A stretch of 64,000 nt of DNA from Latrodectus hesperus (Eukaryota > Arthropoda > Arachnida > Araneae > Theridiidae): the NCBI GenBank assembly GCA_037975125.1, contig CM075860.1, positions 45,791,673-45,855,672 on the forward strand. The letters are read 5' to 3'. Under the pieces are notes generated by a model. That model had not been told where the DNA came from. It searched no databases and saw only the letters and a program-made list of their open reading frames with translations. Positions 1 to 20,974 of this stretch are shown here, piece by piece; the first letter of the stretch is position 1, and each line of letters begins with the position of its first letter. The translations under genes were made by a program, and so were the position numbers.

Positions 1-1203
1 TATGAATCCTGAGTTATAACGCATGCTGCTTTTGGTATAAATAAAAGAAGCACGATCTAGTAATAGCAAAACCATTCATTCTGTCGTTGGACTCATACAA
101 ATCAAAAAGTAGATGGTGAAGAAATGCTAAAGTTATGGAAATAAGTATTAATAAGTAAATAAAATGTTGCCCAATTTAGGAATAATATTTCTTCTAATGA
201 TGAAAATTAAGGAAAACAAATATATAAAATTTTTATCTATTAAAACTAGTTGAAAGAATCATCGATTTATTTATCTAACTGCTTATTTAAAGTAAAGATG
301 TTAAGAAATAACTAATATAAAGAATTTAATTTAAAAGTTCTATAAACTTGAAATTTTTGGAAACCCTTTAAATTATTATTTGTTCTGTATACAAAGAAGC
401 ATAAAAGTAAATAAATTTTCATTTAATATTCATATGAGCTAGATTAAATATAAGTAAAAATAAACATTTATTTCAAGATATTTTCTATATAATTTCATTG
501 AAAAAAAACAGACTTGATTAAATAATTGCTGTGACTAATTTTATTTTTTAAAAAAATTGTTGTAAATAAAATGTGAATAAGAACATAATTCATATTTTTA
601 TATTATACAACACTTATAAAATTAATTCACAACCGAATGCTTGTTTAACGATTTTTTCGTTACATTTATGGGTTTTTATGTTTTTACAGTAAATCAGAAA
701 AATTAATGAATTTCATATTTATGAACTATAAGTTTATTAAATTAGTGTAATATGTTTTTCATGAATTGCGAATTTAATGAAGTTTAATGTTATTTCTGTA
801 GCTGATAAATGTTTCATGTTTTAGTCTCAGAAATTTTGTTGAAGCAAGCGTAACATTCAACAAGTGTTTTTAGTTTTATGATTGAGAAACTTGGATCGAT
901 ATATTTACTGCAGAATAAGAAATCTTTCAAATGTTGGATAACAATGGCATGGCAATATTGATGACAAAAGACGAGAGCTTTTAAGTAATTCGAGTGCACA
1001 GCTTCATCCATTTGTTCTGACTCTCATTTTGTGACCCATGTATCAGATTATCATTAATAATTTTAAGGGAAAATATCGTACATTACTTTTGGCAGCAATG
1101 ATAATTACAAGGAATGATGTGTAATTTCTATTCTTGATATTTTGTACACATAAACAGAGGTGTTACAAGAAAATGCCAAAAATATGTTAGCAATATATAT
1201 ACA

Positions 1204-1204
<1 letters not shown>
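1..1204. other. AT-rich non-coding stretch
   Basis: Simple AT-rich DNA with no recognisable gene or repeat family. A 65-codon open frame lies on the minus strand at 814-1011. It has a slightly gene-like composition (several His and Cys codons, mixed third positions), but no motif, splice context or homology I can name, so I do not call it a gene. Confidence 0.5.

Positions 1205-1282
<78 letters not shown>
1205..1282. repeat. (TA)n microsatellite
   Basis: Uninterrupted alternating TA, about 78 bp. It is the left boundary of the fold-back island at 1283-1523. Confidence 0.97.
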
Positions 1283-4225
<2,943 letters not shown>

Positions 4226-4233
4226 AAAAATAT

Positions 4234-4605
4234 GGGGCCGTGGTTTCCTAGTGGATAGGGCATCGACCTTCGATTTGGAAGGGTGAGGTTTGATTCCAAA
4301 TGCCGCCAAAGACTCACTGAATGCATGCGATATACGTGCTCGTTAAGTCTGTGGAATCGAAAGCCCTGTGGTTGGTCATTGAGCAGCTACCATGGGTGTA
4401 ATGGTCTGGAGAAAATTTCCTCCCCTTCCATATCCATGTCAAAATTGAGGGAGTGTATCCTCTGGAAGTGCCCTCTATCGGAGGAGTACTTAGAGCAAAG
4501 TCGTACTTTCAACTTTGTAGTATTCTGGTTAAACGAAAAACGCACCTTATTGACTAAAATTCGCATAGCCAACGGAATTGTCCAGGTGTCATAAGTAAAA
4601 ACAAC
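4234..4605 (+). mobile_element. tRNA-derived SINE, near full length
   Basis: The first ~70 bp are a tRNA-like head. It has an A-box-like segment at 4242-4254 (ggtttcctagtgg) and a B-box-like segment at 4287-4297 (ggtttgattcc), separated by a tRNA-like distance. A ~270-bp tRNA-unrelated body follows, ending in an A-rich tail (gtaaaaacaac). The flanks carry the same 8-bp word aaaaatat at 4226-4233 and 4606-4613, which fits a target-site duplication made by LINE-driven retrotransposition. A 103-codon open frame across it is incidental. SINEs are Pol III transcripts without coding capacity. The parent tRNA is uncertain (Arg-like head). Confidence 0.8.
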
Positions 4606-4613
4606 AAAAATAT

Positions 4614-6575
4614 TTAGAAAAGCATTTGGGAGCTTACAGAACCTAATAAAAGTTGCATAACATTTTCTAAAAATATGTAAAGATTAAAGATTGAAACAAA
4701 GAATCTTCTTTCATTGTACAAAACAACCGGTCTTAAACATCGGGATTGATTACCGAATCTGTGGTATATTTTGATTGATTGATCAAAACTTTGATTTAAT
4801 CAAACTATGTCATTATTCTTATCATTGTACTTGTCTACTTGCTTTGAATTTCTGGTAAAATTATTACAAAGCAAAATGAGTAGATAATATTCGTAAATAT
4901 CAAATCAAAGAGAAAATAAATTTTTTGTATCTTTAAACTAACCAAATTACTTTTAATTTTAAATATTGCTAATCTGTAGATTAGAAGTAAATGATGTAAC
5001 TTAATTAAAAATCTATCCCATGATCAAATGAATCAAATCAGTTTATGTTCTAATTGTTGTACATATGTCACTTGCTAGGAATTTTGAAAAGTACGCTGAT
5101 GACAATGACAGTCAGATGTGTTAAAGAATGATGGACAATGCATTTGGATCGTTGGCGTGCTTATTGAACTGAAGATCTCAGAAGAGCAGAATATCCCAAT
5201 ACGTGATAAATCTCAAATAACACTTCGTGGACCCAGCTACGAGCGCAGACACAAAATATATTGAGGCTTTGGAAATTTGCAAAATAGAGGAGCAGAAGAC
5301 AAAGAAGCACTGCTCTGTCGTTTCTCTGTTTATATTTAGCCGAATTTATATGTCAGAAAAGCAAAGGGATGACAAAATTCATTCAACACCTTTTAAGATA
5401 ATCGCCGAAATATGGCCACCGCAAACATTTTTTTTTAAACTGAGCGACAAGTTTGGCGCAACTTATGTGGTAACCAATTTTTTAAAATACTTATTTGGTG
5501 ATGATTGGCAAGATGAAAAAATGTAATTGGCAGATTTTGAATATTTTATTACGAAACATATTTGAATTAAAAATTTTGTCTTTAAATTTGAAAAATAAGT
5601 ACCTATTAATATTGACAAATTCTCATTATTTTTGAATATGGAAAGATAATTCCTGTAGAAATGAAAATGCGAAAGCACAAGCAAGAAAAGTCGCAGGTGT
5701 CAGTGAATGATTTCATTATAATCGTAAAGTAATCATGGAAACCTGTTAAGCATCAAACAGTTCATTCAACAAGTCTGAAAAATTAAAATTCTAATTAATA
5801 ATTCTAAATTTAAAATAAACTATTGCATAAATTATTTTTTATTAGTAATTCTTAAGTAAAATGATTTATCCATTCTGAGTTTGAATTTAAAGTGTATCAA
5901 ACTATTGAGTATGTTTAATTATTCATAAGTTGTAAATAGTATTTTATCCACTATACTGAACAACATTAAACCATATGTTTTTTTTAATATAGTATTAATT
6001 AAAATAACTGATTCTAAAAGTAAGTATACATTTAACATTTTGTTACAAATGATGTTTCAAACTTAATATTTCCATTTAAATTGTTTATTTTTTATTAAAA
6101 CATTTCCTGATTAAGATTGCTCTTTATTCCAATCATTTTTAGTTAAAAAGGATAAAATAAAGAAAAATAGAGATAAAATCAAATTTTCTACAAAAAGAAA
6201 CAGTTGAAATAAGTCAAATAACTATTTATATAACACACATAAAAGTACTTAAAAACAAACAAAAAAATTATTTTTTATAAAAGAAAACCGAAAAAATAAA
6301 CTTTCTATTAATTATTTTGTCGTAAATCCCTTAAAAGCAATAAATTTGACTATAGATTGAATAAAAAAGATGAAGGGGATAAAATAAAGTTATTTACTAT
6401 TTCATAGATGCTACGTAAATTGCCAGTCGGAACTGGACCGTTTTAATGGTATAAGAACAAAACACAACTTTATAAACTTATTTGAGCCTTGAGTTGATTC
6501 AATACATTAAGAGTAAAGTATTCTATGAGTATTAATTTCTACTAAAAGCACAAAAGTGTATTTTATAGCACTAAG

Positions 6576-6577
<2 letters not shown>
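4614..6577. other. AT-rich intergenic DNA with an unassigned open frame
   Basis: Mostly featureless. At 5227-5526 an open frame of about 99 codons begins without an ATG and has a more protein-like composition than its surroundings (charged segments, mixed codons). It has no motif I recognise. It may be an exon or relic, but there is no supporting splice or homology evidence. Confidence 0.4.

Positions 6578-6652
<75 letters not shown>
6578..6652. repeat. (TA)n microsatellite
   Basis: About 75 bp of alternating TA abutting the left end of the ~1 kb repeat copy 1. Confidence 0.97.
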
Positions 6653-10539
<3,887 letters not shown>

Positions 10540-10815
10540 TTTAATCTAAATCCGGCACAGATGCCGTATAATCCAGAATGAAAAATTCTGAGTTTGGTGA
10601 TCTTTTTGGTGGATTTTCTAGTTTATGTGGTAACTTAATTTTATTATGTCACAGACATGGAGACCTAAAAGAATTATAAGATTCTATTTTGGCAACCCTA
10701 GCATTTAAATCATGCAGAACGTCACAATAAGTCATCTATGGCAACATTTTTTCATCGCCAAAAAATTCAGATTTTGGTATTTTGAATTATACGGCAGCTT
10801 TGTTTTAAATCTAAT
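10540..10815. mobile_element. Inverted-repeat (MITE-like) element
   Basis: The segment around 10561-10602 (gccgtataatccagaatg, aaaattctgag, tttggtgat) is matched imperfectly by the reverse complement of about 10750-10800 (gccgtataattcaaaata, aaaatctgaa, ttttggcgat). The arms are about 45-60 bp around a ~150-bp centre, with further weak matching outside (aatctaaat against its complement). There is no coding capacity. It looks like a palindromic non-autonomous DNA element, but a target duplication was not established. Confidence 0.45.
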
Positions 10816-11539
10816 GTATCATGTACAAAAAACAACTGAATAAAGTATAATGAGATCAAATACTGCTCTCTTCTTTCTTAAGGGAGAGTAAACAGCCGAA
10901 ATAACAAACACTATGTAAGGTTTTTTTATAAAAAACGTTGACTGTATCCATGCTATGATAACCACATATTGTAAGAAAGATTTTTCTCAAATATTTTTGA
11001 CTTTTTGCTTGTTGGTAAGGAAATTATTCAAATACCGACCACAAAAGTATGTATGCTGAAATTATGATTGCAGCACCAATCTGGCGTTCATTAAAAATGG
11101 TGGCTATTGAATCATATTTTCCACTGGGAAGAACGTGATGCAACCTTTGTGACAGCTCCTTGGCATTTAAAAGTACAATTTCTTCAAAACGGGTACCCCT
11201 CCAAATTCTTACCGATAATCCCAGGGTATCCCTGCAAAAAAGATATGCCCAGTCGATTTAGATGCTCAAATTGATAATATTACAATGTTAAACAGCATGA
11301 ATAATTTTCAAATAATTTTTTATCATTCATTAGTTATTGAAATCCTGCCTTAAAAATCTTTTTATGTTTTCCTATATTTCCAAGAATTTGACATTTTTAC
11401 TAAAAAAGATACAAATTAACAATAAAATTTATACCTGTATTCGTTTATAAAATACTTTTGCATCCAACTTCTTGCATTCCGCTTACTTCCACATGAACTC
11501 TTTGTTATATAACCCTGAGCAATGGTTAAGGAATAATTC
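10816..11539. other. Intergenic DNA, unassigned
   Basis: Moderately AT-rich sequence with no gene or repeat family recognised. Confidence 0.4.
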
Positions 11540-11547
11540 TTCTAGAT

Positions 11548-13533
11548 CATGGGTTCCCAAACATATTTTTCTCGAGGACCACTTTCAAAGTTTTGCTATT
11601 TTTGGTTGACCCCCTGCTGCTACATTTCTACTGTTTTCCCAAAACTCCTAAAAATATCACTATAAATTGGGGGTGTTAAGAAGAAAAAAAGTAGCACATT
11701 TTCTTGTGTCCTATTTATAAAAATAATACTTGTTGTTTTACAAAATTATAAACATTTATTATTACAAACAATCAACAATTGACAAAAAATCAATAATGAA
11801 CTCTGAAATGTAAATCAACAATAAAATAGTCATACTTTTAATGAGACGGATGTGCTTGATGAATTGACAGTAAATTATCAATATTTGGCTTCAGTTTTAT
11901 AAGAAGTAATCTCATATCTCTTCGTTCTATGATGTTCAATCTGCTCCTTCTTTATTAACAGGTTGGTAACGACACTAAAACTTCTTTTGACAAAATATGA
12001 TGACGGAAACGCTATCAAAAAATATTTTGCAATTTACCACAGCCCAGGATATTTTTTGGGGATTTCTGCTTGCAGCCAAAATGTTTGATAGTCTTTTTTA
12101 AATTTCACCTTCAGTTCCTCTTTGGTGCTGAGCTCAAGTAGTTCCTCTTGTAATAACAGCATTGAATTTTTAAAACAACACTGTTAAATACACAATGTAT
12201 GCCTTATATTTGATTTTCTTTTAAATCTGGTGCTTCAGTTTTCAGAAACTCTATCACTGATTCGAAATGTGGGTAAAATCTCGATAAACATGCACATTTA
12301 AACAACCAGCGTACTTCAGTATGTAAGATTGCCTAACATGGCAGGGGCTCCATCTGCTGCCATCGAAATAATGTTTGTAAATGGAATAGATTTTTCTGTA
12401 AGAAAATCTCTCAAGATATTAAATATTGATTCGCTTTTAGTGTTTGACTTTAAAGCTTTTGCGAATAGTAGCTCTACATCGATTTCTTCATCCATAACGA
12501 ATCGAACATATGCCAATGATAATGCTTCATTACCAGGCAAAGTAGAATCATCCAATTGAATAGAAAAATGAGTGGTGGTTTGCAGAAAATTACACAAGAA
12601 GCTTTCTTTGTCAGAGCCCATTTCATCAGTACGTCTTTGTACAGTGTTGTTACTTAAAGGAATTCTTTTGAGTACGTCAAATGGAGGTTTGTGCAGAACA
12701 GTTTTTAAAACCTTTTCAATAGTGGGTAAAATTAACTTTCCTCTGATAGTGTGCGATTTTCCAGATTTCGCTATAAGCAACAAAATATTGTAAGTTGCCC
12801 GCAAGCAATCATCGTTACTTTGGGACATTGAAGAAAACATGTTATTTACGGTAGATTTCTTTTCATATTTTTCTTATAATGTTTGAAAGTATTTCAGATC
12901 TTTAATTATTTTTTCAGGATGACACCTTCTTAGATGGTCTTCGAGCTTCGATGATTTCAAAGAGTCATTAATTTATTAATATGATTGATAAATAACAATA
13001 TACAATAAAAATATGCATAATAAATGGGCAAAAACTATTTCCGGCACTGCAAACACTGACATCTATTCACTCACTGTCACACTTTTATGTTCAAAATCTC
13101 GGAAACAAATGAGTAACGTTTTGTTCTTGAAATTTGTATTTGTACTAATGTAGATTGTAAGCACAGCGCAAGTTGCATTTCATCCCTTTGCAGGACCAAA
13201 CAAGCATCCCGGACGAGCGGGCGCACGGGTGCCACTTTGCAAGACTCGACATGTGGTGTGCACTTGTACTATTATCTATTGTTCTGTTCAATTCTGTGTT
13301 TCAAATGAGTCTCGAATATTTTTCAGTACCTTCCTAGTGAATGATGTGACCTGCCTACATTGATAGCTAAATCCAAGCCAAACTTTTTGTTCTTTATTAT
13401 GAAAACCAGAAAATATTTCGTGGACACCCACTTACAACTTGTGAACCCCTGTTTTTTTTCACGTCTACATAGGACCCCGTGTGATCTTCTATGTTTTCCT
13501 GGGGGTCCACCTGGACCACTTTAGGAACCTATG
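11548..13533 (-). mobile_element. hAT transposon (ZBED5/Charlie-like), decayed
   Basis: The element begins CATGGGTTCCCAAA and ends TTTAGGAACCTATG, imperfect terminal inverted repeats (12 of 14 matching). Both ends are bounded by the same 8-bp word ttctagat (11540-11547 and 13534-13541). An 8-bp target duplication and short TIRs define hAT elements. The 1986-bp interior holds a broken minus-strand transposase (separate entry). About 130 bp of subterminal DNA inside each end resembles the 'frames of gaccccc' often seen in Charlie-type ends. The intact duplication suggests the insertion is not very old, although the transposase is dead. Confidence 0.9.
11838..12960 (-). pseudogene. hAT transposase pseudogene (ZBED5-like)
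   Basis: This relic encodes a protein of the ZBED5 / SCAN-domain-containing-3-like hAT transposase type, which normally cuts and pastes its own element. The largest unbroken block (174 codons, 12316-12840) carries hallmark words of the family such as IPLSNNTVQRR, STLPGNEALSLAYVRF and AADGAPAM, which I recognise from those proteins. Upstream (12841-12960) the frame continues with the end of a BED-type zinc finger (LEDHLRRCHPEK) and is broken by an in-frame stop near 12880. Downstream of 12316 much of the catalytic core is missing. The C-terminal dimerisation region (ERRDMRLLL) is still legible but frameshifted near 11850-12020. It cannot make active transposase. Confidence 0.85.
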
Positions 13534-13541
13534 TTCTAGAT

Positions 13542-15279
13542 TTTTTCAAGCGCCCCTTTATTTATTTTATGAGTAATGCACCTTATACAAGTTAAGGTGC
13601 TAAAATTAAATGTATTAATTAATAATTAAAGTGTTACTAATATGTATAGTATAATTACTAATATGAATTAATTAATAATTAAAGTATAATTTTAAGGGAA
13701 ATGATTGTAAATTGAATTAAAAACATTTATTTCTTATAATACGTTGAAATCATTCTTTAAAATGATTTATTTGATGCAAGAAAATACGAACTTTTCTTGA
13801 ATGCATTTTTAGAAGAAAAATCTATAAACTATTTGTAAATTTCAAAAAATAAATGAAATCTATGAACCATGAGTTTAATTAACAAATATTTAAAAAATTT
13901 TAATTAAAAATGAGATTTTTATTACTAATAAAAATTAAATTATAATTAATAAATTTGTTCCAAGATTTTTATTTGAGTGAGATGAAATTTAGTTGTTGGT
14001 ACTGCACATTTATTTCTTGTACTTCCTTATCACAATTTTCCTGGAAATGATACGTTCTTTTGAATATGATTTTATCTTTAGCACAAATGAAAAAAGCTAA
14101 AAAAATAATTATTTTACTAAAAATAGCAACATAATTTATCAGTTTCAACCTTAAAACTTATTTTTTGTACTTTCTGAATGTAATTTTCACAGAATAAATA
14201 AGTTAAAATCACTGTCTGGGAACATTTACTTCTTTTAAATTAAGTACATTTCATGGAAGCCAAATTCTTTCTTTCTAAAGTGAGTATTGGAAATAAACAT
14301 TATGAGTTAAGAAAGCATTCCCAGTAATTACTCTTGGAGAGATATTCGCGATGTTTCTAAAAAAGAAAGATGACATTGGCATTACTTCGTTCATGCTCTT
14401 AAAAAATAAGTAATTATAGTGTGAACACCAACACCTGCCGTTTCTTTTACAGATTGAAGGAGCACACTCTTTTGACGTCTTTGCCACTTACGAATTGTTG
14501 TCATTATTCGAAAAAGGAAGATGAGCAAAAGGAAAGCGTCTTACAAATGGAACGTAATAATATGTCATAAACTCAGGTACGTATTTCATTGATAAATGTC
14601 CAATAAAATAAAAACAAGAAAATATATTTTTATTTCTCTGGGATGAAATAGTTCCCAGCTATGGTATTTTTAATTTCCTTATCGAGCTGACTGCTTAATA
14701 TATATATCCTCAACAAATAAAATATTTTAAAAAAAGTTTAATATAACATTATATTGATTCGTGAAATTATTTGTATATATTACTTTTTTAACATGTTTAA
14801 AAATAAGCTGATATAATGTTGTGTTGTTATTGTATGTACGTTACAGAGAGAGAGACACACACACACAGAAAACCAAAACTTATTTATTTGTAATGCTTGT
14901 GTATCTTTTTATTCAAATTAATTTTTTAAAAAAAGTTAATTTTAATTTTTAAATGCACGTACGTCAATTTTACTATTTCTTAGTAGATCTGAAATAATAA
15001 AAAAATTTCTCAACCTAACTCAGGGAAATGCTGATTATTTTATTAATTATAAATTCAAAATAAGTAATTAAATAAATAAATACAATAATGAGTCAAATGG
15101 AAAAATTATTTTACTATTTTCGTAAGTAGATAAAGCATATGATTTCATTCAGCATTCAGAATCTTACATAAGTATCTCTTTACACTTGTTTATTAGAAAA
15201 ATGTAACAATATTAATTTCCCATTAAATTTATAATTCTATATTTTTTTAGAAAAATTAATTAAAATTGCTTATAAAATA
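13542..15279. other. AT-rich intergenic DNA
   Basis: No gene recognised. A 70-codon minus-strand frame at 14275-14487 starts with a Cys-rich stretch but has no signal peptide, splice context or partner exon, so it is not called. The only distinct item is a short GA/CA microsatellite at 14844-14868. Confidence 0.45.
14844..14868. repeat. (GA)n(CA)n microsatellite
   Basis: agagagagag followed directly by acacacacacac. Confidence 0.9.
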
Positions 15280-15303
15280 GTATATATATATATATATATA
15301 TAA
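15280..15303. repeat. Short (TA)n microsatellite
   Basis: About 12 TA units. Confidence 0.9.
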
Positions 15304-15741
15304 TATGACTTGATTTACTTTATATATTTAAATGACAGAGCCAATGACAATCCAAGTGGTGAAATGTACATTGAGCAACGAACATGAAAATAATATTGAA
15401 ATTGTATAATAAAAATACTATCGAAAGAATTACAGACAATCGTATTTATAATAATAATTTTTAAATATTATGTTTTTAAATGTTATGCCATCTGGTTATT
15501 TGATTAAAGTTATATATTAACTAGTTATGCAATTAAAGTTACTATTACACTTCAAACTCATATCCAAAAAATCAAGTACAACAAAATTAAAATATTAAAT
15601 ACATGACTTGAAAAAATTTTTTTAAAATTATAGCATATATAATAATTGATTTTTAAAATATAAAACAGAGTAATTATTAATCCTTTACAGTCATATTACA
15701 CTTAACAAATTAATAATAAATTGAGCTTTTGTGCTATTTTG

Positions 15742-15802
15742 TTGTTGTTACAAATCCCATCCAGAATAGGGAAGCTACACCAGATCCATGAGCCCATGCA
15801 CT
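15742..15802 (-). mobile_element. SINE 3'-end fragment (tentative)
   Basis: On the minus strand this reads as a short GC-richer segment ending in AACAACAAC. That is the same kind of tail as the minus-strand SINE at 60434-60712. The tRNA-like head is absent. The assignment rests on the tail pattern alone. Confidence 0.3.
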
Positions 15803-15915
15803 GTCAAAATATGTGAATAGCTAAAGTTCAATTTTTAGTTAAATGATTCAATAAGTTTATACATATTTTTTTCAAGTTTTATACTTCAAGTATATTTCTT
15901 GTTTCTAAATTATAT

Positions 15916-16201
<286 letters not shown>

Positions 16202-18319
16202 AGAAACCAATTAAAATCATATGAGAAATTATTTAAAGGATTCAATTGAGTTTGATATAATATTTTAGTTAAACGATATCTTCAATATATATCAAATATG
16301 ATGTGAAATTTTAATAGTATTCACTGAAATTTTATATGATTTTTAATCTACTGAGAAAACTTTTTTGATATGGTAAATACTTGATTGTAGAATCACAAAA
16401 CTCTTCTAAAGGTTGTTAAAATAAAATTACATACTTAAAAAAATATACTTTTCTCATAAATTTGTGTGAAAAGTAAATAAAAATAATATCACTTTTAGCC
16501 ATTTAACTCAGAAAGCAGTTAAGTAAATAACTCCAGAAATACTCTTTATAAAATAAATGCTACTAAAAAACTTATATTTAAATAATAATTGTTTAAAACA
16601 TAAAAATAAAGAAATATTTTTTATAATACTATAGTTAAAATGTCAATTATACCATATTTTGGATAGGTGAAGTCTTATATTATAACCTGGTACTTTGGAG
16701 TCAGTTTTATTTTTGAATCTATTCAAAATACTTAATCTAGTTCTATTTAAATCACTTTAAAAAAAAGGTAATTTGGTTATGCTATGCTTTTCATCTAAAG
16801 CTTAAGATTGGAAAAGTGCCATCGGAGGCGTAAATACTGTTTCTTAACCCTTTTGAAAAATTGTAGGGGATTATCTTCGATTGGTACTTCTGACACATTC
16901 AAGAGAGACGCAAATAGCTTAATGTCACTGTTTACTGATTTTTATCTAAAGTAAATAAATATTCAGAAGCAAGCTCATTTTGATCATCTTTTCTTATTAG
17001 CTTATATTTACGTGGGTATTTTTACTCGTTGAAAATGAAAACCAAGCTTGAATACTGATTCCTCCTGAATACTGATACTCTTAATTATGCAGGAAAAACA
17101 ACTTCTTCTGTAGATTAATTCCGCTCTTTAAATGTTGTTTTAAATTCTGAATGCTTGCTAGCTAAATGTTGCTTGAATTTGAATTAATTTGACCTGTTTG
17201 AATATTGTTCTTGACTAATCTTAATCAGGAAATATTTATTCAAGGTTTTCTGTATCGTTCTTAAAATTATTTTACTAAACAAAGGAAACAATATTTTCTA
17301 ATTTAATAATCAAAATTAGAAATAAATAAATAATTCTATGCTTGTAAATTTTTCAAGCTGAGTGTTTTTCATTTTTATAGATAAAAATTATAAATTATCG
17401 AATGAATTATATGATTTTTTTTAAATAAGGTTATGCATTCTAAAAACAATATGTAAACAATAAAGCACGTTAGGATGACATATTTTTATAATATTTCATC
17501 TCAGTTAATAACTAACTTTAAATAGCCCTTTCACGTAAGCAGCTCTTTTCTCTGTTATACTATTTTGGTAACTATGAAATATAAATATGATATGATGAAC
17601 TAATAATTTTAAAAACATAAACAATGTCGTTTATTTTCTTACAAAAAACGTCATTAGAAGAAACTGATAAACTTTTATTGGATTTGATTTGTGTGTTCAA
17701 ACGGGTTAATTTAAAAAATAATTGCAAATAATTATTTCTTCTTCATATTGAACAGCGGCATGATTCATATGGTTTGAGACACATACCCAAACATATTTTA
17801 CAGTTCAAGTAGACTTTTTTTATTCCAAATATACTGAAAGTTTTTCTAGAATAAATGTTGTATTAAACTATATAAAAGAGTATAGTCCAAAACAATTACA
17901 TATCATTTATGTACATTGGCATGCGTATTAAAAAGATAGTTATGAAACATGTTTTATATAAATGGCGAAACTTTAGAACATAATGGGAAATAACAATGAA
18001 TAAAAGAGCTTTGATCTCTGCCACTGTTGAACAATTCGAGACAGATTTTGGAATCTTTCTACGACATGGACATGTATTGAGGTGGATGCTTGGACGTTTT
18101 CCGGTTCTCTTCTTTTGAGATACATGTACAAGGCCTGTATATCGATAGTTTTCTTGGGAAGCAATTTTCATGGTTGCGTAGAAATACTCTTAAGCCGTTA
18201 GCTGCTTACTACCAATTATAGAATATGCAATAGCATAAAATATATTAGAGCTTTTTTATGCACGGAATTAAATGCTTTTATTTATTTTAATTAATAAGTT
18301 TTCATATGTTTAGGAAAGT
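16202..18319. other. AT-rich intergenic DNA
   Basis: No supported gene. At 17896-18171 two overlapping minus-strand frames (91 and 63 codons) are both protein-like in composition. Neither shows a domain, and at most one could be real. Confidence 0.4.
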
Positions 18320-18368
18320 GAAAATGTGTGTGAAGTAAATGAATTGTACCATGATAGTCTGCATCGAC

Positions 18369-18434
18369 GCTGGCCAGTAATGCAGCGGCACCTGATTTTT
18401 TATCTGTTGTGTCCGGGTTCGATTTGTGGCCAGC
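18369..18434 (+). pseudogene. tRNA-like pseudogene with an intact acceptor stem
   Basis: The ends GCTGGCCA and TGGCCAGC pair perfectly over 8 bp, 66 nt apart, and a B-box-like gggttcgattt sits where the T-arm should be. The anticodon-loop region is T-rich (a run of six T), so TTT (Lys) would be the reading if it were a tRNA. The anticodon stem pairs poorly and the molecule is about 6 nt short. It is probably a tRNA relic rather than a working gene. Confidence 0.45.
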
Positions 18435-18874
18435 TTGTGATCCATCCGAGATTTCATGTTTATTCATATTTTTGGGTTAAAATAGTTTCTATGTTTGAAT
18501 TCTTGAAGATCAGAATATGTTAAAACAAAAATGTTTTTAAATTACTGATAATATTTAGTAGAAATATGAATTTTTTTAAAAATTTGCATATATTTATATT
18601 GCATGGATTCAAATAGAGACGCCAGAAAATTAAAATTTACATTATTGTTTATGTTTTCAGTCTTTTTTTATGTGTGTTGTCTGAAATAAAAATATATTAA
18701 AGGAAAATCTAGTAAATTAACTACTTATGCTGTTCGTTAATAATAGGAATTTTTTATTATAACTTAATTTTTATTGCAGGACAATTATAGACATTGGGGA
18801 CTCAGGAACTTAAGTTTGCCGAATGTAGAACGTAATGATTTCATTGGTGCAACAATTAAAAGGTCTGACTACCT

Positions 18875-18945
18875 ATGTATAGATCGGGGCTCCTTTACAA
18901 CGTACCGTCAACGAGTCTGAAGATTCGAATCCTGCATCATTCATT
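18875..18945 (+). pseudogene. Degenerate tRNA-like block, second unit
   Basis: A B-box-like gattcgaatcc is preserved at about 18927. The upstream part has lost a recognisable A box and cloverleaf. It is identified mainly by its place in the tandem unit. Confidence 0.35.
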
Positions 18946-19179
18946 ATTTTCTAACTTAGCTTATTGCTACTATTATTCATATTTCGGAAATAATATATAT
19001 TTCTGCAAAATCAGAATCTATATAAAACACATGATAACTATCATATAATATAAGGATAATTGAACTCTATTTATTAAATTAATAATGATCCATTTTAATT
19101 GCAGGATGTCGAAAACGGTTTTATGTGGTATGAATTTATGGTCATAAATATACTATACCATTTTTTGAAACTCTACTCC

Positions 19180-19258
19180 CATAGGGCTCAGTGTTACACA
19201 CACAATGAATAACACAAAGGACTTTAGTTCAGGGATTGAAGGTTCAAATACTCTTCTT
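19180..19258 (+). pseudogene. Degenerate tRNA-like block, third unit
   Basis: agggctcagtg (A-box-like) and aggttcaaata (B-box-like) lie in tRNA order at a roughly tRNA distance. No consistent cloverleaf can be drawn by eye. It is identified by context within the array. Confidence 0.35.
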
Positions 19259-19477
19259 TTCTGGTTGTGTCTTAGTTAAGCATATTAATATAAGCATCAG
19301 TACTTTATAGGAGAAAAGCTCATTTTTCACCAAAATCATAATCTATAAAGCACATTACTAGCGAAATAATATCTGAGACTCTTTTGAATAGAGAATAGGG
19401 GAATTGTAAGATTTTTAACTCTCTTTTGAAGTATCCATTTTTATTGTAGAATTTTTAAACGGAGATTTTGATCCGAG

Positions 19478-20881
<1,404 letters not shown>

Positions 20882-20974
20882 GAAATTTTTCTGAACTCAT
20901 TGATTGAATTTTTTCAAATGGAGGACACTAGGTTACTAAGGTTACTAACCCTTACTCACAGTAAAGCCAGAAAT

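Larger units (their letters stand above)
18320..19450 (+). repeat. Degenerate tandem array of tRNA-like units
   Basis: At least three diverged units share an ordered set of words: a tRNA-like block, then tattcatattt, then a segment like atcagaatctatataaaac, and (for the last boundaries) attttaattgcagga. That last word recurs near 18769-18780, 19093-19106 and 19435-19447, about 325 and 345 bp apart. B-box-like sequences occur near 18413-18425 (gggttcgattt), 18926-18937 (gattcgaatcc) and 19238-19249 (aggttcaaata). The first unit is lengthened by about 190 bp. The period resembles that of the tRNA-Arg array at the right end of the window, but the spacers do not match it. I infer an old, dead tRNA cluster. 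Confidence 0.5.

Noticed and set aside
4283..4594. 103-codon plus-strand frame
   Set aside because: It lies within a tRNA-derived SINE, which is non-coding.
5227..5526. 99-codon plus-strand frame
   Set aside because: No ATG at its start, no domain, no flanking exon evidence; kept only as a note in the intergenic entry.
14275..14487. Short minus-strand frame starting with a Cys-rich stretch, considered as a small secreted peptide
   Set aside because: No signal peptide, no consistent cysteine framework, no splice context; alternative frames look equally protein-like.
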